Part shown: positions 34,350 to 44,890 of the stretch, piece after piece
Position numbering within the stretch: the stretch's first letter is position 1
Layout of the letters: each line of letters opens with the position of its first letter
From: Coptis chinensis
Taxonomy: Eukaryota > Streptophyta > Magnoliopsida > Ranunculales > Ranunculaceae
Reading direction: 5' to 3'
DNA length: 64,000 nucleotides
Assembly: GCA_015680905.1 (NCBI GenBank)
Contig: CM027384.1
Span: 77,409,501-77,473,500 of the forward strand
The notes under the pieces: model-generated
The model's input: only the letters and a program-made list of their open reading frames with translations
What the model was told of the DNA's origin: nothing
Databases searched by the model: none
Position numbers and translations under genes: made by a program

Positions 34350-34877
34350 TGTAAAGGTGTGATTTGGTTTTCCTTTACAAAAAGCGATCTTTAGAGGACT
34401 AGAATGGGTTATTGGATGAGACCGAAGTTCGACTTGAGAAGCTTAACCGCCACGATCTTACTGGGGGTTTATGGGGAGAGTAGAATCAGTCCGGGCGTGG
34501 TTCATAGGAGAGGTATTTATAGAGATTGAAAGGTATCCTTGCTCTCCGCGTGTAAAAGGTGTCCTAAACGTGGGGTGGAGATTAGGATAGCACGTGAGAA
34601 CTGTTCTCATAGGTCTGCTGTAATGATGTAGAGTGGCAGTCTGTACAAGTAGCTTACGGCCGTGATCAGTGGCTGACGGTCAAGATATGTACAAGTACTC
34701 TTTAGTCATGATTGTTTATGGATAGGGGGTCTGTGTCACTTCCTAACGTAGTTCGCACGATATTGCGATCTGTATGTAGCGTTCTACTGGCTCATGGATG
34801 CAACCTGTATCCATAGGTCGATGTGTTATTTCCACCATGTTAGGCGCGTGCTGGATAGAGAATATCACTCCCCTACA
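34350..34877 (-). repeat. 5' LTR of the Tat element
   Basis: 528 bp bounded by TG and CA (plus orientation). It differs from the partner LTR at 22985-23498 by a 13-base insertion (ATGGATAGGGGGT near 34720) and by small indels concentrated in its left 200 bp. It should hold the promoter for the minus-strand transcript. Confidence 0.95.
34514..34521 (-). promoter_or_regulatory. TATA box of the Tat 5' LTR
   Basis: TATAAATA on the minus strand within CTCTATAAATACCTCTCC. It is conserved in the other LTR (23154-23147) and suitably placed for a transcript start some 30 bases downstream. Confidence 0.65.
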
Positions 34878-34882
34878 CCCAC

Positions 34883-35789
34883 TGTTCAGAACTCATTCAC
34901 AGTCCTCCTAACCTATTCATGTGGAATATCACAAGATAAAGCTATGGCTGCATCCAAGATAGTTCAATTTGAAACCTCCACCAGCCAGACTCTGTCCTTA
35001 CCCTTTTCAGAAACACTATGGATTCACCAAAACCCAAATCTCCAAAGCTATTCAAAAGTACTCCCCTCCCTCTCCCCAAAGGAGGCTACTATTATCGAAA
35101 TCTGAGACAAATTAAACCCAAACTTGAATATCTCGAGTCTATAGCAGTCTATCTGACCCCGACCTTGCCAATGTCCTTTGCGCCTTGAATTGTAGCTTAG
35201 AGAAACGAATCATTCCTTACGTGAGTTTTTGAAGAGTATTGTTCATTCAGATAAGAACGTCGTTTCTCTAATGAAACGCTCGCCAAGGCTTCTTAATCCA
35301 TCTCCACAGAAAACTTTAGCACCCAACATCGTACTCTTGTATGCAATCATGGCGTGTCTGACTCTATTATCACCTATGTTTTGTTACGCAATTCTGTAAT
35401 CGAATGACATCTGTAAGTGAAACAACTAAGAGAAACTAAGTTAGGTGTATATAAGAGGTGGGGGATCTGAGGATCAGATTTACAGCGCATTTAGGAAGAG
35501 TCCTCAGTTTCTATCGCTTTCTGAGAAGAAAATAGTGTCTATTATGGACTTCGTTGTGCACCCGAATGGGATATGATCCATTAGTAATTGCCAAACAACC
35601 GAGGGTTTTAATGTATAGCTTGAAGGGGAAGGTTATTCCAAGGTGTTCGATAATCCAAATTTTAATCTCAAAAAGACTGGTTAAGAAAGACCTCAGCCTA
35701 GATACAGTGATAGAAAAATCTGAGAAGAGCTTCTTGAGGTTGTTTGTATCCAAATTTAAGGACGAAGTTCTGGAACTGTTGAACTGTTG
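34883..35789 (+). pseudogene. mTERF-like gene copy 1, part 3' of the Tat insertion
   Basis: Continues in phase from 22984. It reads NSFTVLLTYSCGISQDKAMA (the mTERF start of the repeat region) and KIVQFETS. Then, in shifting frames: YGFTKTQISK-like and SDPDLANVLCALNCSLEKRI, VHSDKNVVSLMKRS, EDQIYSAFRKSPQFLSLSEK, and in 35554-35789 YDPLVIAKQPRVLMYSLKGK and VIPRCSIIQILISKRLVKK. The C-terminus is KFKDEVLELLNC-stop. This matches the plant mTERF family, where helical repeats make a nucleic-acid-binding solenoid. Several frameshifts and stops (first stop at about 35103, loss near 35400, shift near 35570) show it is dead, probably not only because of the insertion. Confidence 0.88.
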
Positions 35790-36544
35790 AAGAGAGATGG
35801 TTTAGGACTGCAAGGAGCACTTGAGCAGATAGATAAGCCTAGATAAGAGCTTGACACTGTTGGTACACAAGTGATGACTTTCGACTCTTGGTTTATAATC
35901 TAATTTGGATTTGAATGAAGGCCTTGTCCACCATTTTTTGATTTTAGGTCTTGCTTTGTTGGTTGTACTATTTTTTTTTGTTTGAATGATAAGCGATTAA
36001 TCAGCAAATATAAGGAAAAAATGATAATGAGAAAATATATGTTGTAATTTAATCTGATACTGGAGGCAAACAGATATGGAATATGATTATGTAAACCATA
36101 GCGGAAGAAAAGGATGAAAATGTCTTGCTTTGTGAAGGAAACAAAGGAATTTTAAATATATTCAAAATTCCGAGTGCATATGAGCTATTGCAGGATCTGT
36201 TAATGATATTGTATAGACCCCCACTTTGTGGCTCATTAACCCACAGATCCAAGGAAATTTCAAGCTTCAATTAAGCCCCTGAGGGCTTATCTTGGAGGGT
36301 ACCTTTAATAATTTTCTAATTCTATTTATGAATATGTCCCATTGCTCTCGATTCATTATTCTAAAATATAAAGATAGATGTTCAAAAGATAAACATTCCT
36401 TTGACAAACAAACAAACATATTCTCTTAGGACTCGCGAACCCCTCTACCAATTCATAAAGAAACATTCTCTCAACATCAATAAGGAACTACGTTAAAACT
36501 TGATCCAAGAGTAATGAGAATAGATCTTTGGATAACTACGCCCT
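35790..36544. other. Intergenic DNA between mTERF-like copies
   Basis: AT-rich, no coding signal recognised. Confidence 0.5.
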
Positions 36545-37715
36545 AGTGTCCGCCGGTCTCAAATGGAAGATTTACCTATTATTTGGTTCGACATGTTTAT
36601 CTCCCCAATATCAAATTCCTCTACGTTTCTTAATGTGTTTTTACCATTATAAGGTATCTTTTTTCCACATGAGCACGACGTGTTGAGCGGAGTTAACTCG
36701 AAAACATAATTTGATTGCAAAAGAACTTAACGATAGAGTCGTGGGGGATTTTGAATCCATTATCATAATTGGAGAAACAATCAAGAGATGGTAAGCCTAA
36801 CACCCCTGTTTTATTTCTTTTATTTTCCTAAGAATAATAATAATAATAAAGATAATAATAATAATAATAATAATAATAGAAATAGTAAACATATTCCTCT
36901 CGCCGCTAAGGAATCGCAACCCTCGAAATTCAAGAAGACGATAATGCAAGAACCGTTGAACAATCGAGTTGCTCCTAGTGGTAGGATCAATTCTCAACAT
37001 CCAATCAAAACAAAACAAAAAAAAAAAGGGGATGCTTTTTCACAAGGTGTTATTTCTCAAGCCCGATGAATCAAAACTCAAGTTGCACGCTCTAATGGCG
37101 CAAGAGTAATGACCCTATTACCCGAACTTATGGGAAGAATCGGATTGACGGGGATAACTACTACCCTAGACATGTCCGGTTTTCTCAAATGGAAGATTTA
37201 CCTCGGATAATCAATTTCGAGGGGACGATCGCCATCCAAGATATGTTTGACATGACCAGAACCAAGGAAGGCAATGGCACCACGAATAAAAGCAACCAAA
37301 CATGGAAGAGCGGTATAATTATATTTTTGTATTAGACTTTGGGCCTTTGACTTTGCCCGCCGACCCAAGGACTGACTACCAACCTTTGAAGCGAGGTTGG
37401 TTTAGGATAGGAGGATAGAGAAAAACAATTACCGATTAACGGAGATTTTAATCGCGTCAATAACCCAATCAAGATCTCTAACTCCAATAAGAAACAATAT
37501 AAGGTATCTTTCTCCACATGAGCACGATGGGGGCGTCTATCTGTTTAAGCAAATACTTTAACTCTGACGGAACAACAATTGAAATAGTTGATTGCAAAAG
37601 AACTTAACGATAGAGTCAAGGGATGTCATAATTTAAAATTTGATGGTCAAGGAAATGTAGTTGATAAGTTATGAAAAAATGTCATCCCAGAGGGGCTATA
37701 ATTGGAGAAATTCCT
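36545..37715. repeat. Diverged direct duplication with shared blocks in the same order
   Basis: Four blocks recur in the same order: TCTCAAATGGAAGATTTACC (36557 and 37183), AAGGTATCTT..TCCACATGAGCACGA (36651 and 37501), a 30-base identical block starting TTGATTGCAAAAGAACTTAA (36711 and 37588), and TATAATTGGAGAAA (about 36765 and 37695). Spacings differ, the right copy having about 230 extra bases between the first two blocks. No family was recognised; it may be remains of a retroelement. Confidence 0.7.
36832..36880. repeat. AAT trinucleotide microsatellite
   Basis: A run of AAT/ATA triplets with one GAT interruption, inside the first copy of the duplicated region. Confidence 0.9.
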
Positions 37716-37883
37716 TTTCTTAGGAACACATACAAGATACCCTTTATTGTTTTTTGAAGCGATATACCGTTGTGCAGAACTCGTCTAGCTGATCGTTTTG
37801 ATATTTGTGTTTTTTTTTTCTAGGGGGTTGATTATTTAGTACGTGTTAAACACCAATGAGCCATTTTATTTAGTTGTTCAACT

Positions 37884-38553
37884 ATGTTTAATTTTCTCAA
37901 CAAAAACCTAATCCATAGAAGGGATTGTGTTTTGTTCAATGCTCACTTCACATCAGATTTATCTCCAGTAGCTACATTTATCATCAGAACTCCTTCACAG
38001 TCTCTTATCTCATCAATTCATGTAAATTATCAGCCTTTTCCGAAATTACGGATTCGACAACACCCACATTTCCAGAATAGTCGAAAAGGCACCACAACTG
38101 CTAGTAGTGTCCAATTAGATTGTTTAAGAGGTTATGAAAATGGAGTTTGACCCTTTAACTTTTATGTTTTGTGAAGCGATTTGTTCATTGTCATCTATGA
38201 GTGGTGTTTATAAGAGGTGGGGTTGGTCGGAGGAAGATATATATCATGCATTTAGATTACAGCCTGTAATTATAAACTTATCTTAGGCGAACATAATGGT
38301 GAAGATGGACTTTTTTGTGAACAATTGGGGTTATGATCCGTTACTGATTGCCCGACAACAACCAGATCTTTTATAGTTTAGCATGCAGAAGAGGATTTTA
38401 AAGTCAAATGGTCTAATTGACAAAGACCACCGCCTAGATAATCTATTGATAATGCTTAAGAAGGACTTCTTGGAGAAATTTGTAACCAAGTATGAAGGAG
38501 AATTTCCAGAAGTTTTGAAGGCATATGAAGGGATGGGAAAAGAAAGGATTTAG
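37884..38553 (+). pseudogene. mTERF-like gene copy 2, internally deleted
   Basis: An ATG at 37884 opens MFNFLNKNLIHRRDCVLFNA, resembling copy 1. In a second frame SFTVSYLINSCKLS (about 37990) and YGFDNTHISRIVEKAPQLL (about 38050) follow. The middle repeats are missing, and the text resumes with FDPLTFMFCEAI, YKRWGWSEEDIYHAF, MDFFVNNWGYDPLLIARQQP, SNGLIDKDH and the C-terminus KDFLEKFVTKYEGEFPEVLK. Stops and frameshifts at about 38147, 38290 and 38370 break it. It is a tandem relative of copy 1. Confidence 0.85.
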
Positions 38554-38799
38554 GACCTTAACATTGTTTTTGAAGTTCAGGCAAGAAACATAAGGTAGAG
38601 TTTTACATTCACAAATCATAAAGGTACTTCTCTTTCTTGGTTAGTACTTGTGTTTCTATTATATGACAAGAAATATTAGTACCTAGCATCTAATATATGA
38701 AAACTATTGCCCAACATTTCATTATAGCGGGGTTATGGTGTGCCCAACTCCAACAATCTAAAGTTACTAGTAAAGTGACCAATGACGGTTCTATATAAC

Positions 38800-39228
38800 T
38801 ATTGATCGGTTCAAGGAGCTTAAGAACAAGGAGTTTGACCCTTTAACTTTTTTGTTCTGTGGAGCAATTCATGCATTGGCATGTATAGATAATACAACTA
38901 GAGAAGCTAAGTTTGGCTTTTTAAGGAGGTGGGGTAGGTCTGAGAAAGAGATTTGCAGTGCATTCAGAAAAATGTCTATGGTTATCAAGTATTCAAGTTA
39001 CCAGAGACAAACATAATGCTGAAGATGCACTATTTTGTAAACAAATTCTGTATTGATCCATTATTAGGTGTTTTTTTCTTTATTGATTATTAGTTGTTGC
39101 ATCAAGTTATCTTAAAGTTTAGCATGCAGAAAGGATATTCCAAGGTGTTCAATAATCCAAGAGATTTGCAGGGGAGAAATTTCTGAAGTGTTGAATGCAT
39201 ATTGAGGTATAGGAAAGACATGGTGTAG
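38800..39228 (+). pseudogene. mTERF-like gene copy 3, C-terminal remnant
   Basis: Only the C-terminal third remains: FKELKNKEFDPLTFLFCGAI, EAKFGFLRRWGRSEKEICSAF, RKMSMVIKYSSYQ, then shifted frames ending near 39228. It parallels the end of copy 2, including the shared FDPLTF.FC motif and the 3' sequence after the stop. Broken by stops after about 39010. Confidence 0.8.
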
Positions 39229-39921
39229 GACCTTCAACATTGCTGTAGTGTTATTTAATGTCGTTGTTACTTTAGTTCAAGGCGAAACATTATTGTAGAA
39301 TTTTACGGTCATGCAATTAACGTTTTACTTACTCTTTCGTAGTTAGTACATGTGTTTCTTTCATACGACCTGTTTCTGTACACTTCTCTCACAAAATTAC
39401 ATTATGAATGATATATAAAGCATTTGTTAAGACTTGTGTTTGCACAGATGAATGAGATTTATTTATATTTACTTTTCATTGCTGAATCATTATAGGAAAA
39501 ACTTTTACTGTTAGAAGTCTTCTGTAGCATATATCTACTTAAAGTTTCAGATTAATGTGCATTAGTTTTTACTGTTTATTAGTGAGTTCCTAGTCTGGGT
39601 ATAAAGATTTTTATGATTATTATTTTTCTTTTTCTATACAAGCAGGCATGTATGGTTCTTTACTAGGTTTCTTTTAGAAACAAACAACACATCTTTAGTC
39701 TCAATTATGGCCTGGTTATAGGATACCCTACTGCACTGCCCGAATTAGAGAAGTTGTTTCTCCTTGCAAGTTTTTAGCTGCAGACTGTTCTTATATCTCA
39801 AAGTCATTCAAAATGTATATTACCAGCTAAATTTCAAATAATATTGTACATGTACATCTATTATAACTACTTGTTATCATTCTTAATCCTCACAAAATCA
39901 ATACAGAATAAGCATCCCTAT
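39229..39921. other. AT-rich intergenic DNA, 3' flank of the GPAT6-type gene
   Basis: No gene seen. The GPAT transcript (minus strand) should end within this stretch. Confidence 0.5.
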
Positions 39922-42651
39922 CTAGGCTTTCTCTTTATTGGATGGCACTCGTCCGTCAGTACCTGCTAGCATCTCATACTTGTCCCTTCTAGTGAAGTTA
40001 GTGCACTCGAATCCTAGACTCCCAGAAAGTACTCTTTGGATGTAGTTTGCAACCTCAATCGGTGACTTCCCTCCTTTGCATGTAAGCTCACTTGGCAACT
40101 GATTCAAGAATGTGATCTCGTAAGTTGGCCTTGGATTCATGAAGACAAAATAAGGATCCATCAACTTAAATCCCCGAGATGATGTTCCATAAAACACACT
40201 CTGCTTAGTATTAATTGCCACTGGAACGATCCTATCACTTAGCTCGGCAAATAGTGCACTGAACCTTAATAAAAATGGTTCCCTGCATGTTGTTCCTTCT
40301 GGACAGATTGCCACATCTCCTTCCTCGAGCAACTTTCTGATATTAATAGCATCTTTCTCCCTTTCTCTAGTTAAAGCCACAGCTTTGATTGGAGAGATCA
40401 GTTCAGAGAATTTGCTAATACTGTATGTGACACAGCTTATTTTTCTCCCTAAAGCGACGGCAGTGACTACAGGGTCCAAGATGGTTCTGTGGTTGCAAAT
40501 GAAAAGGACACCACTCTGTCCTTTCTCGGGAGGAGGTGGAGGATTGCCTCTGACTATCAGTTTAATACCAAGGATCTTGTACATATATCTGACGATACGT
40601 TCTGGAAGCGGGATATTGAGGTATACTCTGAGTAAGGAAAGGATGAAACCTATTGGCATCCAAAGGAATGTCAAGATTGCAATTAAGGGGGTTGGTCTTT
40701 GAACTAATCGTCCTTCGTGAAAAATCACAGGCCTTAGAAGCTTGGTTCTAGGAATTGGCTCGCATTTGGTTCCCGGTACAATGTAAGCTTCCTGCAGTAG
40801 GCACACTTTAGTGAGATGACAAATCGAAAATACATGCTCTCTAACAGTAGATAAGGAACTATATATATATACTAGTCTCTTTTGTACGTGTCTTCGCCAC
40901 GTTAACAATTTCTGATTTTATTTTATTTTTCATTAATTTCTGAACGTGAAACTACCATTTTATCCCTGCAAAAGACAAAATAAAAAAATAAAACAAACAA
41001 AATGGCATGAGCTGTAATATTTGTGTTTGGAAAAGGGTAAAATTGGAAAAAAAAAATTAATGGCGTGATGAATTCACTGTTGAAGCCCTCGTTTTCTTTA
41101 AAGAAGTTAGATATAAGTCCCTAGAAATAAGAACTCCGATTATCTACACTAAGTAAGCCTCGTTTTATGTACTAGACTAGGTACAAATACAATCATTGTG
41201 TTTTTGGAGTTACAATATCAGTATGTTCTATAGTCTGATTGATACTTGACATGGTAATGCCATTGTATTAATCTTTGCTTGTAAATGCTAGATTAAGAAA
41301 CTTTTCAAACAGAAAAAATACTGTGTAAAACTTTGTGTTCAGACTTCTGATTTCAGACTTCAGAATCTGCCCTTTAGAGAGATACAGACATACAGTACAG
41401 GGCATCCGTTATGAACTGAATGTTTTGCCTAATTCGTGTTCTTAACTTCTACTGGTATCGATCATTTTTAACTTCTACATGTCATTTATAATGGAACACA
41501 CAACAACGTGCAGCACTAAAACAATTGGCAGACTCAACTGACAAAATTCAATATAAATTAGTACAGAGTCAGAACAGTCAATATTACCACCAAATGCCGC
41601 CCCTGGACCCCTTGGTAAACATTCATTCCCCCCCCCTGTGTGGAGTTCCGGGTATATTAGCAGTTATATAATTATGCGCACAAACACACTCTTGTTGATG
41701 CATTTTTCGTTTATATGAAGTGTATTTTGATCTTGTAACTCCTATATATATATTTTGGAGTTATATCAAATTTTACATAAAAACTCCGTTCAAAAAATTC
41801 TGATTCAGAGTACTAAAGAAATAGTATAAGATACAGCTACAGAGACATATAGGATTTACTTTCAATACAAAATAAAAGTAAATAGATGGAACGAAAGATA
41901 TGAGATGATAGGGACATGGAATTTTTCTGTAGTACGTTAAAGACCTAATGAATTAACCCTGTTAAGTTGCAATCTATGTTAGCTATTTATCTAAGCGGAA
42001 AAATATTAATAAGATGAGATGTTGGGAACAAACCTTGCAAATTGACATGAAATCGTGATCTGTCTCCCTATCTCCCAACCCGACATCAGGTAAAGTCTCC
42101 CCAAATTCTCTCTCAACAGCAACTTTCTTGTGTTCACTTACAAGAACACCAGGCTTTTTAATGAACCCAGTAGCCCTTCCAGATTTCGAAACTTGGAGTT
42201 CAGTCCCAAGAACTTTATCAGCCCCCAAAAAGTTCTTGACAAAGGGTTCCACCATAATTCTAGGATTTGCAGTGACTATATATCTTTTGCCAAATGAGCT
42301 AAACACTCTCCAACCCTCAGGGTGCACATCCTCGGAGTAAAACTTAGGTAAAACAGACCTTGAAACGATCTCGATATCTTTTATTTTCAAACCAGCAAAT
42401 GTAATGAAGATAAAGATATTGATAGCCAATGACTCCGATATGAATATGTAAGAGAAATATACAATTGGTACTGATGCCAAGAGGAGTAGTCCTCTTAAAA
42501 TGCTGCCTGCTTCGATAGCGACAAGCATGAAATATGGGAAAGCACTTCTGGATACGAGAAGCGTACCATCGAGGTCGGCTGCCACAGTCTGGTTCGATCG
42601 ACCTTCACTACTACATTGCGAAATATGCTCAAAAGGAAGTGGAGGCTCCAT
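39922..42651 (-). CDS. GPAT6: Glycerol-3-phosphate sn-2-acyltransferase, GPAT6/GPAT4/8 clade (cutin synthesis), intact
   Basis: Transfers a hydroxy- or dicarboxy-acyl group from acyl-CoA to the sn-2 position of glycerol-3-phosphate and removes the phosphate, giving 2-monoacylglycerol for cutin; it acts at the ER membrane. Two exons, 42651-42034 and 40791-39922, are joined in phase 0 (GT at 42033, AG at 40793-40792) and give 495 residues, close to the family length of about 500. The N-terminal phosphatase domain has motif I DLDGTLL (about residue 27) and [16 protein letters not shown] at the exon end, both needed for activity and both present. Hydrophobic segments at about 40-95 and 235-265 anchor it. 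The acyltransferase domain has [24 protein letters not shown] and IVPVAI. The C-terminus is [16 protein letters not shown]. The retained phosphatase motifs and overall wording favour the GPAT4/6/8 clade, most like GPAT6. No disabling change was seen. Confidence 0.95.
40872..41111 (-). mobile_element. Small Helitron-like element in the GPAT intron
   Basis: Read on the minus strand: the 5' end is A|TCTAACTTC (41111) and the 3' end is a hairpin ACGTG-GCGAAGA-CACGT, then ACAAAAGAGA and CTAG|T (40872). A hairpin about 10 bases before CTRR and insertion between A and T are the Helitron signature. The internal sequence (AAAATGGCATGAGCTGTAAT) resembles the larger element at 49162-50112, whose 5' end is also similar. 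Confidence 0.6.
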
Positions 42652-42710
42652 GGAGAGAGAGGGAGGTAGGTGTGGAGCAGAATGGAAGGTGTGAGTATGG
42701 TTTGTTATAG

Positions 42711-42717
42711 TTATATA
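42711..42717 (-). promoter_or_regulatory. TATA box of the GPAT6-type gene
   Basis: TATATAA on the minus strand about 60 bases upstream of the ATG at 42651. This would place the transcript start roughly 30 bases before the coding region. No other TATA-like element is as well placed. Confidence 0.55.
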
Positions 42718-42799
42718 GGGAAATAGGAGTAGAGAAAGACTGTTTTGTTGTCTTTGCTTTGAGCATGAGAATTGTATGCAGACTTTAGGGGAATGGGAG

Positions 42800-42848
42800 T
42801 TGTGACTTGTGACTTGTGACTTGTGACTTGTGACTTGTGACTTGTGAG
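42800..42848. repeat. Heptanucleotide tandem repeat upstream of the GPAT promoter
   Basis: Seven units of TTGTGAC (the last is TTGTGAG) about 85-130 bases upstream of the TATA box. The TGAC core is shared with W-box-like sites, but the required TTGAC is not present. Confidence 0.9.
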
Positions 42849-43100
42849 TGGAACTGTGAAAGCCAACTTTTGTGTGAATAAAAAGCCCAATGGGGGTACT
42901 TGCATGGAAATGGTCCAGTGATAACTCATTGATTGTCTATTATTTATAGATGGCAGACTATGGTTGGCCACCATCAAGAAATCATCCCCATCAGAGATTT
43001 AATCTTGGATAATGACAACTGGAAGATAGTAGCAGTTGTTGGGTGGTTGCTACCAACCTTGTTGGTTTACATTTAATCGTGTATTTGTTAACTTTTAACC

Positions 43101-43210
43101 CCATGCATGAACCATAATTTGATATCCTTTGTTCTTTGGATATGAAATTTAATTACCATGCATGAACCATAATTTGATATCCTTTGGTCTTTGGATTTGA
43201 AATTTAATTA
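43101..43210. repeat. Tandem duplication of a 55-bp unit
   Basis: CCATGCATGAACCATAATTT starts at 43101 and again at 43156; the two units differ at two or three positions. Confidence 0.9.
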
Positions 43211-44425
43211 CTTTGATACAATGGTTATAATAGCTCTGTTAAGATCAATCTAATTGTAAGATTAATCAATTATATTGACCATCTATTGTAGATAAACGTA
43301 CCCTAGAAAGCTATATAATCCCTATAATCCCTATAGTATATATGGTGGAATGAAGAGCATAGACATGATAAAAAAAAAAAACTAAATTTAAAACATCTTC
43401 GGAGCACACGACTTTAGGGAACTTTCCAGTCAGAGTATCGGAATATGGTATATTTTCTTACTGAAATTTTTAAAAAACCCAAACTTTTAGACTAACTTTC
43501 AGACATTTTAACCTAAATTGATGTATATTATGCTTGCCAAAACTAAAAAGTGACAGACCATTATATACAGATAGAAAATATACTCCGTACCAGCGCATCA
43601 CCATGGTCGAACCAGTGTTCATGATTTCAGTCACAATCTCAAAATTCTATCAGATATTTTGGTTTTTTTTTTTAAACGGAATCGGAATTTTAGTATAGGA
43701 TCGAAAATTACTAATTTCAAAATATGTTTGGAATTCTAGTTTTTCAATAATTTGAAATTCCGAGGATTTCAAAATCTCAAACTATAGGTCGAACACATCG
43801 CATTCTTTACAGCAGTAGGGGTTTAATAATGTGGCTAGATACCTTACTAAAGACCACTGTAAATTCACTAGGGAGATCTGGATTCTGAAGTGGCTTTTGC
43901 ATAAGAAAAAACCATTTCACAAAAATACAATTTGGTAAAATGTCTTTCTTTAATTAGCCTACTTTGTAGGTGCCAACATTTAAAGCTTGAATGAGGGTAA
44001 TATGTTTCACATGGTGAGCATTCAAGATGTCTAGTATGCAAATACAGGACAACTTTTGACTTATTTTTTTGAAATATTTAGAAGGTTAAGGCATATTCAC
44101 ACTGGTTACACTAAAGGATTCTAGCCTGAAGATTTTCGCCAATGTTCCATTTTGTGTAAACTCAACCGCCTCCACATTGTCTATAAAAACTTGTTTTGTA
44201 TGCAGTTGGACGAGGAAAAAAAAAGTCGAGATAAAATGTAATTTTAGTATAGTGTTTTGGTTTTTTCTTTAGCAAAAGAATTTGTCTAACTAGGTGGGGG
44301 TTCAACTGCACACAATTGTGAGTCAACTATCATATACATGTCGATCAACTTGCAATATCTAGCATTTGGTCTGAGTTGTCATACAATATATATAGTTTGC
44401 AGTTGGCTAAACCAAGGACCAAAAT
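43211..44425. other. Gene-free AT-rich DNA
   Basis: No coding or structural RNA signal recognised. A stretch at about 43670-43790 rich in AATTC/GGAATTTTAG words resembles another at 57040-57240, suggesting an old shared repeat. Confidence 0.45.
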
Positions 44426-44720
44426 ATCATAGATATTTCCAAAATATTGTTGATATATCTCGGTTTTTGAGATATCCAATATGGATATATTACGATATAT
44501 CGGATGGATATATTGACACATTTTATATCCAATATATACGATACAAATCGTTGACTTTGACCGATTTTTATTAATATATCAACGATATTTATGATATTTT
44601 CTAATATATCGACATACAAAGCAAAATTTTGACTGGTCAACAAAAGAATATATATCCAGTTATCTACCAATATATCATATATCTGATATATATCGATTTT
44701 GGGGGTCCAATATATCAACC
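44426..44720. repeat. Cluster of palindromic GATATATC/ATATATCG words
   Basis: Many CGATATATC, CCAATATAT and GATATATCGG words are spread over about 300 bp with no fixed period. They can pair in many ways. No element ends found. Confidence 0.55.
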
Positions 44721-44890
44721 TGACGTTTAAATATTTGGCCTTGGGCTACCTGTATATGTGGTATTGGCTCTCTATCATAGTGCATTGCTCTAACAAAAAT
44801 GAAGTTGAGTAATAATGCTCAATTGTGAAGTTGTGATGCACACACAGATAAGTTTGTAACTTTGTATCAAGAAAAGGTCTTAGAATTTCG

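Larger units (their letters stand above)
22985..34877 (-). mobile_element. Ty3/gypsy LTR retrotransposon, Tat lineage, full length but decayed
   Basis: A complete 11.9-kb element is flanked by the 5-bp duplication CCCAC (22980-22984 and 34878-34882). LTRs start TGTAAAGGTGTG and end CCCTACA in plus orientation, but the coding order (gag, protease, RT, RNase H, integrase) runs on the minus strand, so the 5' LTR is at 34350-34877. Features of the Tat clade: a long element, a second RNase H with a YVDGSS/NNEAEYEAL signature after the RT-linked connection region, a large region between pol and the 3' LTR with tandem repeats, and an ORF on the opposite strand there. All coding domains have stops or frameshifts, so it is not autonomous. 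It sits in the first exon of an mTERF-like gene. Confidence 0.95.

Noticed and set aside
34794-34882. Upstream extension of the mTERF frame to an ATG at 34794
   Set aside because: Those codons lie in the 5' LTR of the retrotransposon; the true upstream coding sequence is at 22836-22984.
42711-42977. Minus-strand frame with repeated SHKSQVT text upstream of GPAT6
   Set aside because: It is a translation of the TTGTGAC tandem repeat and promoter DNA.
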